Counted from the first letter of the stretch, positions 49,242-62,673 are shown. The stretch is 64,000 nt of DNA from Enoplosus armatus (GCF_043641665.1 NC_092183.1:5543501-5607500), one strand, 5' to 3'. Numbers and translations: made by a program. The notes: generated from the sequence alone by a model not told the origin.

Positions 49242-51450
49242 GATTCCCACTGATACACACACAGGCATGCTGGCCTCAGATATCCTTGGAACTATCCGCT
49301 CTAGGTTATCCCATCCTCCCAGCCCTTCACTGCTAATCAGCAAGACAGAGGAACTAAGTGGATAAACGAGTAAAATTCTATTTGTTTATACAGAGGAAGC
49401 TAAGGGGCGAAAATATACAGAAAGCGGTAGAACTGGAATACACTATTCCCCCAGATTGCCAGTCCTTAATCCTCTCTGTGGGTTATTATTCTTCTGTCAG
49501 AATATTTGGAGGGACAACAAGCAGAAAACACACTGTAGATGCTAACTCCCCACTCCCTACACTCCTCTCCTAAACTAAAAAAGAATAAATAAAAAATAAC
49601 AATAAGTGTTGGCTCTTGTCTTGAGTAGGGTGTGGGAGAAGAGGGAGGACCAGAAGAATTAGTGTTATGCAACTTTAGGGTGGTGAGGCCAGTGGAGTCT
49701 TTATGGGGGGATTTATTTATGTCTTTATTCAAAAATCCACTCTGACACTGTATCATAATCCTTTAAAGGTGCCTACGCATGACAGAGCAGATCAAAACCT
49801 CCAATGAGCCTAAGCCCAACCCTAAAATAAAAGACAAGTGAAATTTGCACACAATATGCAGTTACATCAGAGCTGTGTTCGCACCGGAGTCGTGATTATA
49901 TACCAACCGGCTGAGCCAGCAAGCAACACGAAAGCCCCCCCAGGGGAGCGAATATGAATCTGTTGATTCCTTTAACGCGGCAATAACATTATACGGCTGC
50001 AGCTCCTAGCCTGCACAAACAGAGCTGGCTAATTTGTCGAACACGTTGCCCATCTCACTCCACCGCACAGTGTCATCTTTCAATCTGGGGTTTCACAGTT
50101 GTTCTAGCTGCGTCCTTGGAGCTCACAGTGCCCACTGTTCTGTCCGTGTATCCATGAAATTTGCATGGTAGTTCTAATCCTACTGCAGATCCGAAAGTGT
50201 GCACCGAGCTGGCTGAACGTTGGTGACGCTGATTATACCACAATGGGGAGGCTGACTGATGGCCTAGTAAATTGTTAATTAGACAGAGCAGAAGCCGCTC
50301 TTAAATTAGACGCATGAATGGAGCTGTTGTCAGCCTTATAAGTCAACCCTGCTCCGCTCCTCTTTTTGCAGGCTGCAGTGCCACTCAGATAGATAAAGTG
50401 GCTGGCTGATCCAAGACATGCAGCACAAGTACAGTGTCACTGATCACAGTGTTAGGAGGAACTGATTAACTCCAAATTTTGACTATCAATGCTGATTCAG
50501 AGATAAAAAAAAAAAAGAATAATAATGATAATAATACATAAAGGGCATAAAATAAAAAACATAAAACATACAAAAATATTAGAAACTGTCTAACCTCTGT
50601 ATATATACAGTACACAATATGTGTGCACAGATCTATAGCAGAGAGCTTGATGATAGCAAAAAGGGAAGGCCCATCAATACTTGGCTTCAGTGAACACGGA
50701 GGACATTTTGATATAATTAGCCTCATTTCGCCGACATACGACCCGATCTGAAGTCTGCACTCAGTCCGTATTGGCTGCTGCGCTTTTAACAGCAGGACTG
50801 AAGTGTATATTTTAGAGGGAGTATATCCTGAGGAAGAACCTCTGATTTTTTTCCTCCATGGATGGATAAATATTCTCTGGTATTTTTAGCCGTGCTGATC
50901 TCATTAGCGTTAGTGACGCAAAATCGAATCCTCATCATCCTGTGCGAGTCTGCCTGTTGTTGTGAATAGTTTGCAAACTCGACAGTCGGCTTTGTCTTTT
51001 GAGGCTGCGTCTTACTCGATCCCTGCCACCAACCTCTTTGAGGGAGCTTATGCCAAGAGGGTCACCTTTCTCCACCGTATGCATTGTTGTATCTTATTCT
51101 TCTCGTTGTTTATCTTCATTCAAGGCAAAGTTCTTAGGACCTATTCAGAGGGACTGTGTGACTTGCATAAATAGCTGCATATATGGGTGTTTTTATGTGA
51201 AGGACATATACTGTATGATAAATTCAGAGACTGCATATTTTTGCCAGCTTTTAAAGGGTAGTTCTAGAGTGTGGGGTGAAAGAAAAAAGCACCTTGAGGT
51301 GACGGAGTAAGGTGCGCACTTAATGAAAGAGAGGGCGGCTTACTCAGACAGACAGGCCGGACAAAACATAAATGAGTTGGATAGATGGATGAATAGATCG
51401 TTTTCTATAGATAACTTATGGCAATCCATTTATTTATGGCATCAGAGCAA

Positions 51451-51680
51451 CACACTGAAAAAAAGTCTCCATCTTAACAAGGGGTTGTATGTCATTACAT
51501 TCTAAAATCTAATTTTCTTGAAACAAATTCCCATATGGTTTATTTGACCCATACTGTTTCAAGACTTTAATCTTTAAAGTGTCATTTATTTTATTGGCGT
51601 GCAACTATCTGCCTTCTCTAGTCTTGTTTCAAGATAGTGATGCTCATTTTTAGAAGTTTCCTTAAGAATTCTTTTCACTC
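51451..51680 (+). mobile_element. MITE-like repeat fragment
   Basis: Begins CACACTGAAAAAAAGTCTCC followed by ATCTTAACAAG. It contains CTAAAATCTAATTTTCTTGA, a GTTTCAAGACTTTAAT block and a CTTGTTTCAAGATAGTGATG block. These match from memory a frequent fish repeat starting CACTGCAAAAAATGTCT. The shorter copy at 44,395-44,470 aligns with its first third. No coding capacity. Confidence 0.5.
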
Positions 51681-52258
51681 CTGGTTAGTTTGGTGACACT
51701 CGTGGTTACTGTGGTAATAGCAAGTGCGGTTTAATACTTTAAAAAAAACACTCCTTGAGAAGCTACTTTGTCAGAAATAAAACAGAAGAGCAACTGGTGT
51801 TTACAGTTCAAACTCAGGTTTTAATAAAATAAGTCAGTCGATAGTAATTGCAACCGCGATCTGATTTCCTGCCGTACAAGGTGTGAGTAGTTTTACACAC
51901 AACAGCAAGGCACAGTGGAGTTGGTTACCTTGCTGAGAAGTTGGCGGTGTGCAGCCTGTCGCCTGCAGCTCTTTATCTAACAGCTGACTGATGGCTGCTC
52001 CTTCTTGTTCTGTTACTCCATTGCACAAATTTAAAATGATCCCTTGATGAAAAATGGCCGTTGTCTTGTTTTGTAGATGCACTTTTGATGAATGATCAAC
52101 CCTAACCACTGTGACAAACACATTGCATAGGATGTTCCGTTTGCATTAGCTAGCATAACTTAATATGGCTCTGGCACGGTGTAAAGAGAGTCAACAGCCA
52201 ACAGCGAGGCTTTTATTAATGAGATAAAGTTGCACATGCATGGTAAGGGGACTGCCTG

Positions 52259-52367
52259 TTATTCCAAAACCCCAATAATCCTAAAAATGTCCCATTGGAC
52301 TGAAAGTCCATTTGTCCGCCTGTTATCCCAAAAACAAACGGCCATTGGTCCAAACGCCCATTGCTCC
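52259..52367 (+). repeat. Direct repeat, copy 1 (foldback complex)
   Basis: The blocks TTATTCCAAAACCCCAATA, AAAATGTCCCATT, an ATCCCAAAAACAAACGGCCA stretch, then TTGGTCCAAACGCCCATTGC recur in order at 52,581-52,680. The unit ends where the left inverted arm begins. Confidence 0.8.
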
Positions 52368-53064
52368 ATTTGTTCCCAACGGATCTTTCCTTCTTTAAAG
52401 TTATAATGGTTAAGATTTTAATGAAATCAAACCCCATTTTTGGCTTACTGTTTATGGCCATAATTTTTCTGCTGTAGCTATTCAATGTATTTACATTCAG
52501 TAATTATCTCTCTACATAGTACTTTATTGGTAATAGCGGACTCCGCCATACCAGTGCCATGTCAATTTTCCAATATCCCATTATTCCGAAACCCCAATAG
52601 TTCAAAAAATGGCCCATTTGTTGGTCAGCCCGATATCCCGAAAACAAGCGGCCATTGGTCTAAAGGCCCATTGCTCTGAAGACACACACTCTCCTGCAGT
52701 TGTTTGTTCAGTGACTACCGGCCCTGTCCGTGGTGCTGAATCGACCGGGGTTCTGCCCTCAGTTCTTGTGAAGAATGACCGAATTTATTAGTGTAAACAG
52801 GAAAGTGTTTCAAAAAATACCTCACCATGGGCTATTGGGGTTTCGGAATAATGGGCTGTCGGAAAATTGACATGGCACCCGTGGTAATAGCAGACTCCGC
52901 CATTACCAGTAAACTACTATGTAGAGAGATAATTACTGAATGTAAATACATTGAATAGCTACAAATATAAGGCCATAAATAGTAGGCAAAAAACGAGGTT
53001 TGATTTAATTAAAATCTTAACGATTATAACTTTATTGAAGGAAAGGTGCGTTGGGAACAAATGG
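52366..53064. mobile_element. Foldback-type element with about 235-bp inverted arms
   Basis: The left arm (52,366-52,600) starts CCATTTGTTCCCAACG and ends ATTCCGAAACCCCAATAG. The right arm (52,832-53,064) is its reverse complement with scattered mismatches, starting CTATTGGGGTTTCGGAAT and ending GTTGGGAACAAATGG. The loop is about 231 bases and includes the second copy of a direct repeat also found just outside the left arm. A smaller imperfect palindrome (GGTAATAGC-GGACTCCGCC-ATACC type) sits inside each arm. There is no open frame of note. The structure fits a non-autonomous foldback or long-TIR MITE, possibly nested. I do not recognise the family. Confidence 0.8.
52581..52680 (+). repeat. 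Direct repeat, copy 2 (foldback complex)
   Basis: Partner of 52,259-52,367. It overlaps the inner end of the left arm and fills part of the loop. The words CCCCAATA, GGCCATTGGTC and GCCCATTGCTC are shared in order. Confidence 0.8.
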
Positions 53065-53190
53065 AATTACCTGACTTCTTTGGCAGGAGGCCTGAGCTGC
53101 AAAACATTTTATTTTCTCCTTTTGGAATAGACTCATTAAGATGGATGTCTTCTGTAGCAATCCATGTATTCAGTGTGAGATGAAGTGTGT

Positions 53191-53246
53191 TGATAGATAG
53201 ATAGAACGATAGAACGATAGATAGAACGATAGATAGAACGATAGAT
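53191..53246. repeat. GATA/GAACGATA compound microsatellite
   Basis: GATA units are interspersed with four GAACGATA units. The regular mixture suggests expansion of a mutated tetranucleotide. Confidence 0.9.
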
Positions 53247-54492
53247 TTTACATCGTGCCATACTTACATTGAAAATTGAGTTAGAACAATGTCATTTCAG
53301 AAACAGACTGATTGCGATTTCATGCAGTCACATTGCAATACATTCACAACAGTAATGTGTAATGTGTCTCCCCGTGAGCTTGGTAGGTAGTTCACAGCTG
53401 AAATATGAATGGAGAGCCCGTCAAAGGAAATAGGTCGTCACTCAGGGGAAATTGATCTGTTATAGATGTGAAAGCTCATTCCGTAGGTGCTAAACATATA
53501 TAATATATACCTGTTCTGGTGGCTTTATACACGAATTCCACAAATTGTAGTGTCAGATATAACTTTCTTTCATACACAAATCAATGTCCTCAATGGCAGG
53601 TGGGAGGAAAAGGATTTGTCGAGCAGGAAATGCATAATCCTGCAACTGCTGCAGGAGCAAAGTAAGACGTCCTAAACATACTCACAAGCATAAAAGTGGA
53701 ATCAATGAAAATCCCACTCGTCTGCTACAATAACAGTGCCCTATAACCTTCACTTTGAAAGAACAACACCATTGTTTATCTGCATGTAATTGGACAGGGC
53801 TGCCCTCGCAAAGCAAAATACAGGGAAGGGTAACTCCCTCCAAGCTAAGATGTAACATCTGTGTTCAGGGCAGTTCATTTGAATCAGGGGCCCAAAGTAG
53901 GTCATTCTTATTAAAATCCAAATCTGACAAGTGTGCTTCACCGGCACTCTCCTTTTGTCCCTGTGGATTGTGTGCTGAATACTTATTCCTTCCGATTCCT
54001 TCCTATCTTTCCTTCACTCTTGCTTTCTCTTACTCCTCTCACACTGTGTTGGTCATTCTTCTCTTTCTAATTCTAATACTGTCTTACCCACATACACACT
54101 GTCGCTCACCTTTCTGTCTTCACTCTCAGGTGTAAATGCTGATTATCTTGTGTAGATATCAGGCTACGGCAAATTAAATGTGACCGCAGCTAGCCTGCCA
54201 GGACGTCCATTATAATGATATCTGTAATCTGCTGGGCTCAGGGGAAGCAGTGGGGAGGGGTGAGAAGATAGAGGGATGATGATGGAGGGGGATTCAGTAT
54301 ATATCCGGTAGCTGGCAGGAGAGTAGCGGACATGGATTTTCCTCCACTGATGAGTTTTGCGTGGACCACAGGACCATATGTCATCCATGGGTTTAAGTCC
54401 CATGAACCAGAGTACCATCCAAGGCTGAAACAACATCAAAAGCTGAGGTCATGAACCATTGTAAACAGTATGGCGAGTAAGTGGAAAACTGA

Positions 54493-54506
54493 CCCCCCCC
54501 CCCCCC
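54493..54506. repeat. Poly-C run of 14
   Basis: Uninterrupted C homopolymer followed by CT-rich sequence. Confidence 0.9.
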
Positions 54507-55439
54507 TCCTCCTTGTTTTAGCCTTTTTTTCTTCTTTGACTACAACTTTTGTGCTAAGTGTTCCTTGTTGCCGTGTTTCTGCACCATAAATGGTGGTTTG
54601 ACATCTTAATCCTTGTATTTTCTGTTGTAAAGTATCAGTTTCAGTAGTGTATGATGATCTGATGGTCTGTGCAGCCGTATGGCAGCAATCAGTGATCATG
54701 ATAACTACCTTTTTTTTGGTCTTTATTCCATCCACTCCTGCTGTCAGAATTGAAAAAAATGCATCACTTCCTGTTCCCCAGGCATTTTTTCCCAAGAAAG
54801 ATCTACACTGGGTGTTTAGAACAGCAATATAAATGCTTTGTAATATGTTATCAGCGTCAGTGATAGACCATTGAAACAACAGCGCTTAGTTCCTGCAGTG
54901 CAGCATTTTCTCGTGACTCTCATGTGGTAGACCCGCGCAAAGAATTTCACAAGGAATCCCTTTGACATGCGGGATCGGAGAGCACAAAGGAGGAATTGAT
55001 CTGATGAGCGGAAATATTGTACTGGGGATATGTCGCTGTTGTGGGTGCGTCAGCTTGGCTCGGTTTCCAAAACCTCTAATCAGAAACAGGGCTTGTTTTC
55101 ACATGCCTGTCCGTGTTCCCAGCAAAGCCTATCATCACAGCAATTATTCCAGGGAGGGAGCTGAGCACTGCCAACACTCCATCTCCGAGCTGTAAACAAA
55201 TTATGCTGAGGGGTCTTGATGATGTCTGTGTGAGAAACTAAATAATCTGAAACCAATTCTGATCGTCCCGCTGTGCCTGCCCGGGTCCTCAACCAGCAGA
55301 TATTCATGGGGGTGAAGCTGTACCGCCACTGGAGGGCTGCTGGCTGTTACGGCAGTTCCTTCCAGATGCATGATGTATCTGTGATGTATTGTGTTAGTTT
55401 GTTGGCTTCCCAAGCTGTATTTACCCATTTTGCATCTCT

Positions 55440-55860
55440 CATCAAAAGTACAGACTCCGCTCCACTTGTTTGGATAATGAGTTTTGACAGATCTAGCTTT
55501 TTTCCCGTTAGCATAAATCAAAGCCCAGAATTTCCACCTGGCACTTTCAAGAGGTAATTGATGAAGATACAATTGCCATATGCACCCTTAGACGTAATAT
55601 AATTCAACTTGATGCCATTAAGTCAGGGGAGGTTAATTTTACTGACATGATTTTGTAATTACTCAAACAACTGGTGGCTTGTGTTTTGATCTACCGCATG
55701 TTTAAGCTCTTTTGTCTTGTGGAAATTTCTGGTGGTTTTCAATAAATCTTTCAGTGGTTTTGCCGTGGGTAATTGACAGGTTATGTTTTCTCCCCCTCCA
55801 TCGCTCCCTTGGAAGGCATTAGCATATTGAGTTTCGTGCCTGACTGTGAAGCGATTCCCA
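55440..55860. other. Candidate conserved non-coding element
   Basis: The segment lacks simple repeats and recognisable transposon blocks. It is dense in ATTA/TAAT-containing words (AGGTAATTGATGAAG, TGTAATTACTC, GGGTAATTGACAGG). This is typical of deeply conserved fish enhancers near developmental genes. The call is a compositional impression with no alignment behind it. Confidence 0.25.
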
Positions 55861-58800
55861 CCATGCCTTTAAAAGGCATCGCATGAAAAGGCGGCACATT
55901 ACACTGCTGAGAAATATGAGACAGGAGAGAGTACACTCTTCCTCCACTTTTCCTCTCAGCTCATACACACTTCAGCGGGATGAGCTCGACATGCATGCGC
56001 GTGCACACACACATACACACACACTGGCTGCAAGATCCCCCTGCTGCTTGCTGACTCACACAAGGTTTAGGAGGCGGACCGTATTTTCAGGAGGGGTGAG
56101 TAGTACATCTTACATTCCCATCTCCCACAGTTAACTTTGGAGAAACAGCCAGGAAATGTGTACACCTTCCCCTTCGAGTTAAAGACACCTGAGCCTCCCC
56201 AGGTTTTTCCCCTGTTTGTTGTTGCCTACTCTACACTGAAATTAGGGCTGAAAACTCTACAGAATCTTGTCAGAGGTTTGAAATCACACCAAGGAATCCA
56301 ACTACTAGACTACAGGAAACACAAAAAATCAAAGTGCTGGAGTACTTTTCCTCCAAAAGTCAATACCAGAGTTTAGAATTACTCTCAACAGCCCGAGTGC
56401 CATTAAGTATATTTCTGCTAATAAATTGTCTCATGGGTTTTAAGTAACATACATTAACACCAGAATGAAGGGAAAGAGCTGTACTCTTACCTCCAGTGCC
56501 AAATTTTTTAGTCATTCATCAGTTGTCTTTTCTGCAAATATCATCATGTTCAACATAAAACCATACTTCATCAGAATTACATAAGCTACTTTATACTTTA
56601 TATAGTCTATAGGGGGGGCTTTTCAAATAAATGCCACAGAGCAATCAACATGAACAAACTTAAAAAAGAATGTATAGAGAGGTCAAGAAAGACCTCTACC
56701 GTCCATATGTCTTCATTAGTTATTCTAGGAACCAGCAGAATCCCAGAAAGAAGATTATAAAGTGTAAAGACATGGATGCTTTTCAATAAAGTTGACAAAC
56801 ACAAATCCAACGCACAATATTCAAAGTCAAGTAATTAAAAAGTAGAAAAACTGTGTGCTTCAATTGCCCTTTAAGTAAATGTATAGATCAATTAAATAGA
56901 AAATAAGGGTAAATGTCACAGAACAGAAAATATTTGGATGCATGCATTTAAGCAGAAATAACTAATATCAAGTAAATACAATAATGCATTTCCATTCAGA
57001 CTGAGATATCTGCTGTAGTGATTTCTGAACATCTGAAAAGCAACAAGTCCTTGCAGAAACAATTTCCCTGTTACTAGGGATGATCCAAAGACCTCACTAT
57101 CATCAGCTTTCATTCAGAAGTATTTTCTTCTTGTGAAGGCAGAACGTATTGACAACTGAAACATGGTTTGAATGTTTGAAATTGTTGTACACATTTGGAA
57201 TATTTGGAAGTGTACAAAAGAATGATTTGTTTAGATTTGTGTTTTTGTCTTTTTCTCTGAAAGTCTTGATTTCATTTTGATTTCCTCCTCAGCACTGGTA
57301 GTAGTCTCCCATCTGCATTTATTTTTTATAAATTGTCTTGATTCTACACAATTGACTATATGGAAAGTTGTTTTTTTCTTAAAGAGAATGACTTTCAGCT
57401 TTTAGCAGAGTAGTCCCATGTGTCAGCGCCATATAGAGGTCTGTGTATATTATAACAGATGATCTTTTTACCTGTGTGTCTGGGAAGCTATTCCACCTGA
57501 TAAGGTCTTTCTGCAAGTAGCCAAATCTCACATAAAGGTATTGTTCCATTAAAATTACTTAAATAGGTCAAGACATATACATTCAGCAATTCTACGAGGT
57601 CACTTGTGGTATCACAGTATTTCCCGTCAATGGATGCTATCTGCCCACAATGTCGTAATAGAGACCTGTTATTTCAAAAGCTATAGCATCATGCATTAGA
57701 AACCATAAACAGCCATTAGCTTCCTCCAGCGTGAGAGCACTGCACCTCACCACCAGCCAGGCTAGGCATTACTCAGCAAATGGAGGGACTGGAGACGGGA
57801 AACTTTATTGCAGATGAGCGGATGAAAGCAGATATGGTTTACTGACATGGACTTTATGGGTTTCTCTTCCTCAAAGTAGCCTCATTTACTGAATCTGCAG
57901 GGTTTTTATTAGGTTAGTGTTTATTGTGCAAACATTGTCGACTGAAGCTGAAATAATGTTGATGTGTTTGTGTTGACAGTGTTATTTTAGACAGTTTTCA
58001 CTCTTGAAAGACTAAAACAACAGGCTCTTATTGTAGCTTTTTGCTATCTTTTCAATTTTGCTGTACCCAAATTCTTTCCGCTCTCCATTCATCCCAAGAA
58101 TATGTTTACTTTGTTATGACAGGAAGATGTCACAATAAAGTCCCTTTCCCTCCGTTGACAATATGATGTTTCGTCTCCTCCAGTGGAAACTTATTATGTA
58201 ACTGACATTGAAACAGCTCCTCTATAAGGATTCTCTATCAATACAGCAGCACTCTAATTATGTCCTCTTCATATCAGAGCAGTGAGTGAGTACTGCCTGA
58301 TATGGTTCTTGAGTATGCGATACCTCCTTTATTACTGAATGAGTTTATCCAGCCCGCCCTCTGCCATTGCCGTGCGAACTATCCTCATGTGCACCACCTT
58401 CTCAATGAGATAGAGTTCGAGCTGTGCATATTGGGACTGTATTACAGTATCGACTCCTCATCCCCTTAACAGGAGAATCAGCTCCGTTTACGACTAATTA
58501 AAACCATTAAAGGGGGCACACGCTAATGCATTTTTGCACAGATAACAGAAACATGGACGGCAGTGGCAGCCGGGCTCTTTTTTACCAGCAGGTCAAGATG
58601 AGAGTAATTAACTGGGTATTAAAGTCGCAGCGTGACGTGTTCGCCAGCTCTTCAACGAGACAAGATGGAGGATCGAGTGCAGAGTCCTGAAACGGGTGTC
58701 GCCAAAACGTCAAATACATTGCAAATGAGAATATTAGATGAGTAGAACTCATCATTTTTTTAAATGCTGGATCAACATCCAAACACCTGCATTCATAGTG

Positions 58801-59359
58801 TATGTGTGCAAAGAGTGATGATAAGAATATGTTCGGATATAAATACAAAACCTGCAGAAGGTTAAAGGTGGGGAAAACAGTAGGATTAAGAGCTTGAGAA
58901 AGCGATGAAAAAGCTGCTTCCAAAGTTATTACAACTACAGATGGTGCTTTTGTAGACACCCGTTAGTATTGCAGTATTTGCTGAAACTCTGCCTCACTTT
59001 GGAGCAACTCTCAAGAGTAAGTCTTGGGAAAAATTATAGGTTACATCATCAGAATTTACATAAAATTGTCTGGCGATTAAGTGAGTTTTGTACCGCAATG
59101 TACCAAGTTGTTTGCACTTTATAACATTTCCATTATCTGCAATTCTAATGGAGGATTATGCAGGTTAAATGCATGAAGGACTTACATAATGGCTACGACT
59201 GCACACACGTAGTCGTTATTACTGTGCAGCCATTATGCCAGAAACAGTGTTGACAACAGCCTGCAGCCTATGAGCAGAAAGGGTTTTATTCCCCCTACTT
59301 GATATACACACATTCCCATCATACAAACTGTGAAGGAGGTTGATGGCGTAAAGTGACAT

Positions 59360-59802
59360 CACTGTGCTTAAGTACAATTTTGAGGCACTGTACTTCTGTT
59401 GTATTTTTCATTCCACTACATTTATTTGACAGCAAGTACTTACTTTGAAGATCAAGATTTTACATACAAAATATATGATCTGAGTTTATAAAACATGATG
59501 CATTGTTATACATTAAACTACCCAACAGTATTTCATTTAGGTAGAATTTCTTTAACCATCTACAACATAAAATGCTACATAAATAATAATGCATCTGTAA
59601 TAATCCAATCATATAATATCACACTGACAGGTGCATAACGAATACTTTTACTTTATATACTTAAAATACATTTTGCTGCCAATACTTGGGTACTTGCACA
59701 TAAGTAAAAGTGGCAATACCTCGAGGTAAAAATACTCATTACAAGTAAAAGTCCTACATTTGAAATGTTACTTAAGTGAACGATCTGAATACGTCTTCCT
59801 CC
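59360..59802. mobile_element. Near-complete MITE-like repeat
   Basis: It begins CACTGTGCTTAAGTACAATT and passes through CCACTACATTTATTTGACAG, a GATTTTACATACAAAATA block, CTACCCAACAGTA, and GCTGCCAATACTTGGGTACT. It ends with CTCATTACAAGTAAAAGTCC and a CTTAAGTGAACGATCTGAAT stretch. On the minus strand this matches my memory of a very abundant percomorph repeat starting GGAAGAAGTATTCAGATC. TACTT/AAGTA words at both ends give it weak inverted symmetry. A truncated relative is at 3,770-4,020. It has no coding capacity. Confidence 0.75.
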
Positions 59803-62673
59803 TCTGTCTTTACCTTTGAAAATACAGCCAGACAGGTGCAGTCTGTGTCTCTCTGCAGGGAAGGATGTAGGAATAAGCAGAAATTACATAGATAAATATT
59901 CAGTGTCCAGATGTAGATTAAAAAAACAAAACAAAGCCTGGTTTCTGCCACAAGGAGCAAGATGAAAGCAGATGGCTTTAAGAGTTCCTCCACCTACTGT
60001 AAGGTAAGCTGTTGCTAAGCTGAGTCTGCAGTTATCTCTCATCCACCGTGCTGAATACAGGAAGAGGGGAAAGGGAAGAGAAAATAAGGGCTCGGCATTC
60101 TGTTGCCAGATTGACTCCATCTTCAAAGAGATATTAACATAGCGCTAGTTTCCCTTTTATCTTCCTTTAATTTCAAGGATGCCAGCCCAAATTAAAATGC
60201 AATGCGACTGAAATGAACCTAAAATATCAGACACAAAGGAAGGAGAGAAGGAAGCAACATAAAAAAAAGAAGACATGCAGGTTGGAAACATTGATCTGAA
60301 AGAAAACATCTCTCATTAACTCCACCTTCGTAGGTCATATTTTCCCACTATTTATGTGAGCTTACTGTATCTTTGCTGTTCATTTTATTGGTTATTCTTG
60401 TTTTGTTTTCTTTCTTACATTTTTTAACTCATTTGAAATAAAATCTAATCTAATCTAATTCTGGTACTGTCCACATTTTATTGCAACAAACATAATCAAG
60501 CGTGCTGATGTTCCAATAGTCTAAATATTAATACTAATGAACTCTAATAAATAATATAGTAAATCCTGACTGATTACAGAGGAGAAGATATTTTCAGATT
60601 GCACAAGTTAGTTGCAGGCTTAATGATTCATTCACAGAACTGTCAGGTTCATTCACATTCAGTTAACGTAAGATTAGATCTGTATGAAATTTGAGCCGTG
60701 CTAAATGGGACACTTTGAGCTGTATTGTTATTTTTGTTTAGAGAAGTTATTATTTGAATGTTTGGCGATGGCATCAGGCAGTAAACCTAATAACACTATA
60801 ATAACACTGAATTTCAATATTTACCAGGATGAGCTGGTTTGTGAATTTGCTGGATTCCCAGGTGACGGTGCTATTTCATTGGTACACAAGATGGGCTCCA
60901 CAAACACTCACACAAGTAACTGCTCTAATGACTGTTTTCCGTGTCGGCGACAAAAACTCCAGACTTGCAGCTGTTCCCCACTCAGTTTGTTAAAAAATGA
61001 GCTTCTGATGAGGCAATGCTGCCTCCCCAATGTAGAGTTAAGCCAAGTGCAACTTGTTCTGAATACCAAATAGAGGCTTTAAATAAAGTCCATATAAATC
61101 AGCACAGGCTTCCTATAGGCTGTTCAGATCAACAGGGAAATGGAAATAGCCTATTCTGGATCGACTGCCACCACACAACAAAGAATACATCTAGCAGTGT
61201 GACTGCAAGACAAAACCCCCCCTCTCTCTGTCACCCCAGCTCCAGATATATATTTCATCGGCCTTGCGTTACTTTGAAAGTTTCTTTGCCTGCTCTGTTT
61301 GTATCTCAAAACTTGTAGTAAATTTTAACCATGTCCCCTCGGCAGGAGTGTACATCCTTTTTCCTTCTCTGTGGAGCCAGCTGGCAGCGTAATGTTAGAG
61401 ATCGAGTGTCACAACTGCTTCCTGAGCTTCTCAAAAGAAGATTTCAGCTGCTCTTTCCCCATGCGATGTTGCTGTCACCGACACAGCATGTTTAAGATAA
61501 AACAGGGAATAAAGGATCTTGGAAGATGATGTAGTAGGACTGGTGATGGCACAGAAGATCAGACTGCAGAAGAGAACTCTGGGAACTGAGAAAGACAGAG
61601 GAGGAGAGGGGAAGCATGCATACTAATGCCGCCCTCTGGATTCTTGTCTCTCTTTCACTACTTTGCATAGTGGTCTTTACTTCAACTTTAGAATTCACCA
61701 TCTTCATGTAATGAGGCCTCCTACACAATATTCCTGTTTCCATATAACTTCCAGACTGAAACACTCATGAATCACCAAGCTGAGGTTGTTTCCATTCTGT
61801 GCCGTCAATCTGTCTTCCTGATTCCCCTCCAACTGCCTTTACCTTGGTGTCAACCTGATAGAAGTGTCTGCACTGCACAGAAGTAATTTAGCTATGGTAT
61901 AGTGTGGGTAATAACTGACACAGCATATTGACTGGGCTAATTGACTTAGAAATGATGGCAGTAAGAAGATAAATGGCGGGGTGTCAGTAGCATTTTTGTG
62001 TCATTAGCTGCATACTGTACCACAGTGAATACCTGAGGAGGTGCTCAAATGGGTTATCTGTCTGGGAAGAGGTGATGAAAACAGATGAAAGTGACTGATG
62101 CTGGCATTCTCTCAGCATGAAGGAGGGGCAGAGATATAAGGGGGGATTTTCAAAGGCCCATATGTCCATACATGTGTCCAGCCTTGGTCATGTGTCGAGA
62201 TACGCTGCAAAGGGAGCAGTTTTGGCCATCAATCTTGTCTTTAATAATGACATTGTACTCACCAAGTTAATTCTTGATCTAGGAAAAAGAAGTCAGATGG
62301 GGCAAGACACGTGAGCAGTCAGACAGTTGTACAGGATAACTGGAGGTTAGCCAAACTCTATGCACTGTATGCATGCACACATTTTTCCTGTGAATCCAGG
62401 AATTATTGTAGACATTTCACTTGATTAAGTGAGTATGTGGTGGAAATCAACAGCAGGAGACGAAGATCTTCCAATACAAGAGACTTTTATTACAGACAAC
62501 AAAAGCCGAGTTGGTCTGCAGAGCAACTGAATACATATAGAGTCATACAAAGTCAGAAACCGAAACGTTTCGTATTGCACTCAGTGTTTATGTATTGTGA
62601 GGCGGCTGCTACGGTTATACGTATACGCTTATTGTGACATGTTGTGTTCATAACAGGATGTTCATGTTTTACA
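59803..62673. other. Gene-free stretch
   Basis: No exon is supported. A short AATCT tandem tail (60,433-60,460) may mark an old LINE end. The frames at 60,705-61,073 and 61,016-61,318 have no recognisable domain. Confidence 0.45.
60433..60460 (+). repeat. AATAAA plus (TCTAA)n tail
   Basis: GAAATAAAATCTAATCTAAT and one further unit: a polyadenylation-like word followed by a pentanucleotide repeat, the form taken by 3' tails of several fish LINEs. The body upstream is not recognisable. Confidence 0.4.

Larger units (their letters stand above)
45339..51450 (+). other. Putative long first intron, proximal part
   Basis: CpG-rich until about 46,250, then AT-rich. It holds a (CG)n run (46,124-46,140), a (CA)n tract (46,391-46,427) and a short (CA)n (49,216-49,241). 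Segments near 47,690-48,130 and 49,900-50,420 look like conserved non-coding DNA in composition, but I cannot test this. No second exon is defensible. Confidence 0.4.
53247..59359. other. Gene-free stretch, partly CNE-like
   Basis: No exon is supported. A C run lies at 54,493-54,506. The minus-strand open frame across it (54,436-54,879) has no domain I recognise. A segment at about 54,980-55,860 has balanced composition and many homeodomain-type words (listed separately for its last part). Confidence 0.4.

Noticed and set aside
50320..50420. CTCCTCTTTTTGCAG followed by a short frame, considered as exon 2
   Set aside because: Joined in phase to the putative first exon, the frame stops after about a dozen codons, so it is not a credible coding exon.
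54436..54879. 147-codon minus-strand open frame
   Set aside because: It runs through a poly-C run that yields Gly residues, has no recognisable domain, and no splice or promoter context supports it.
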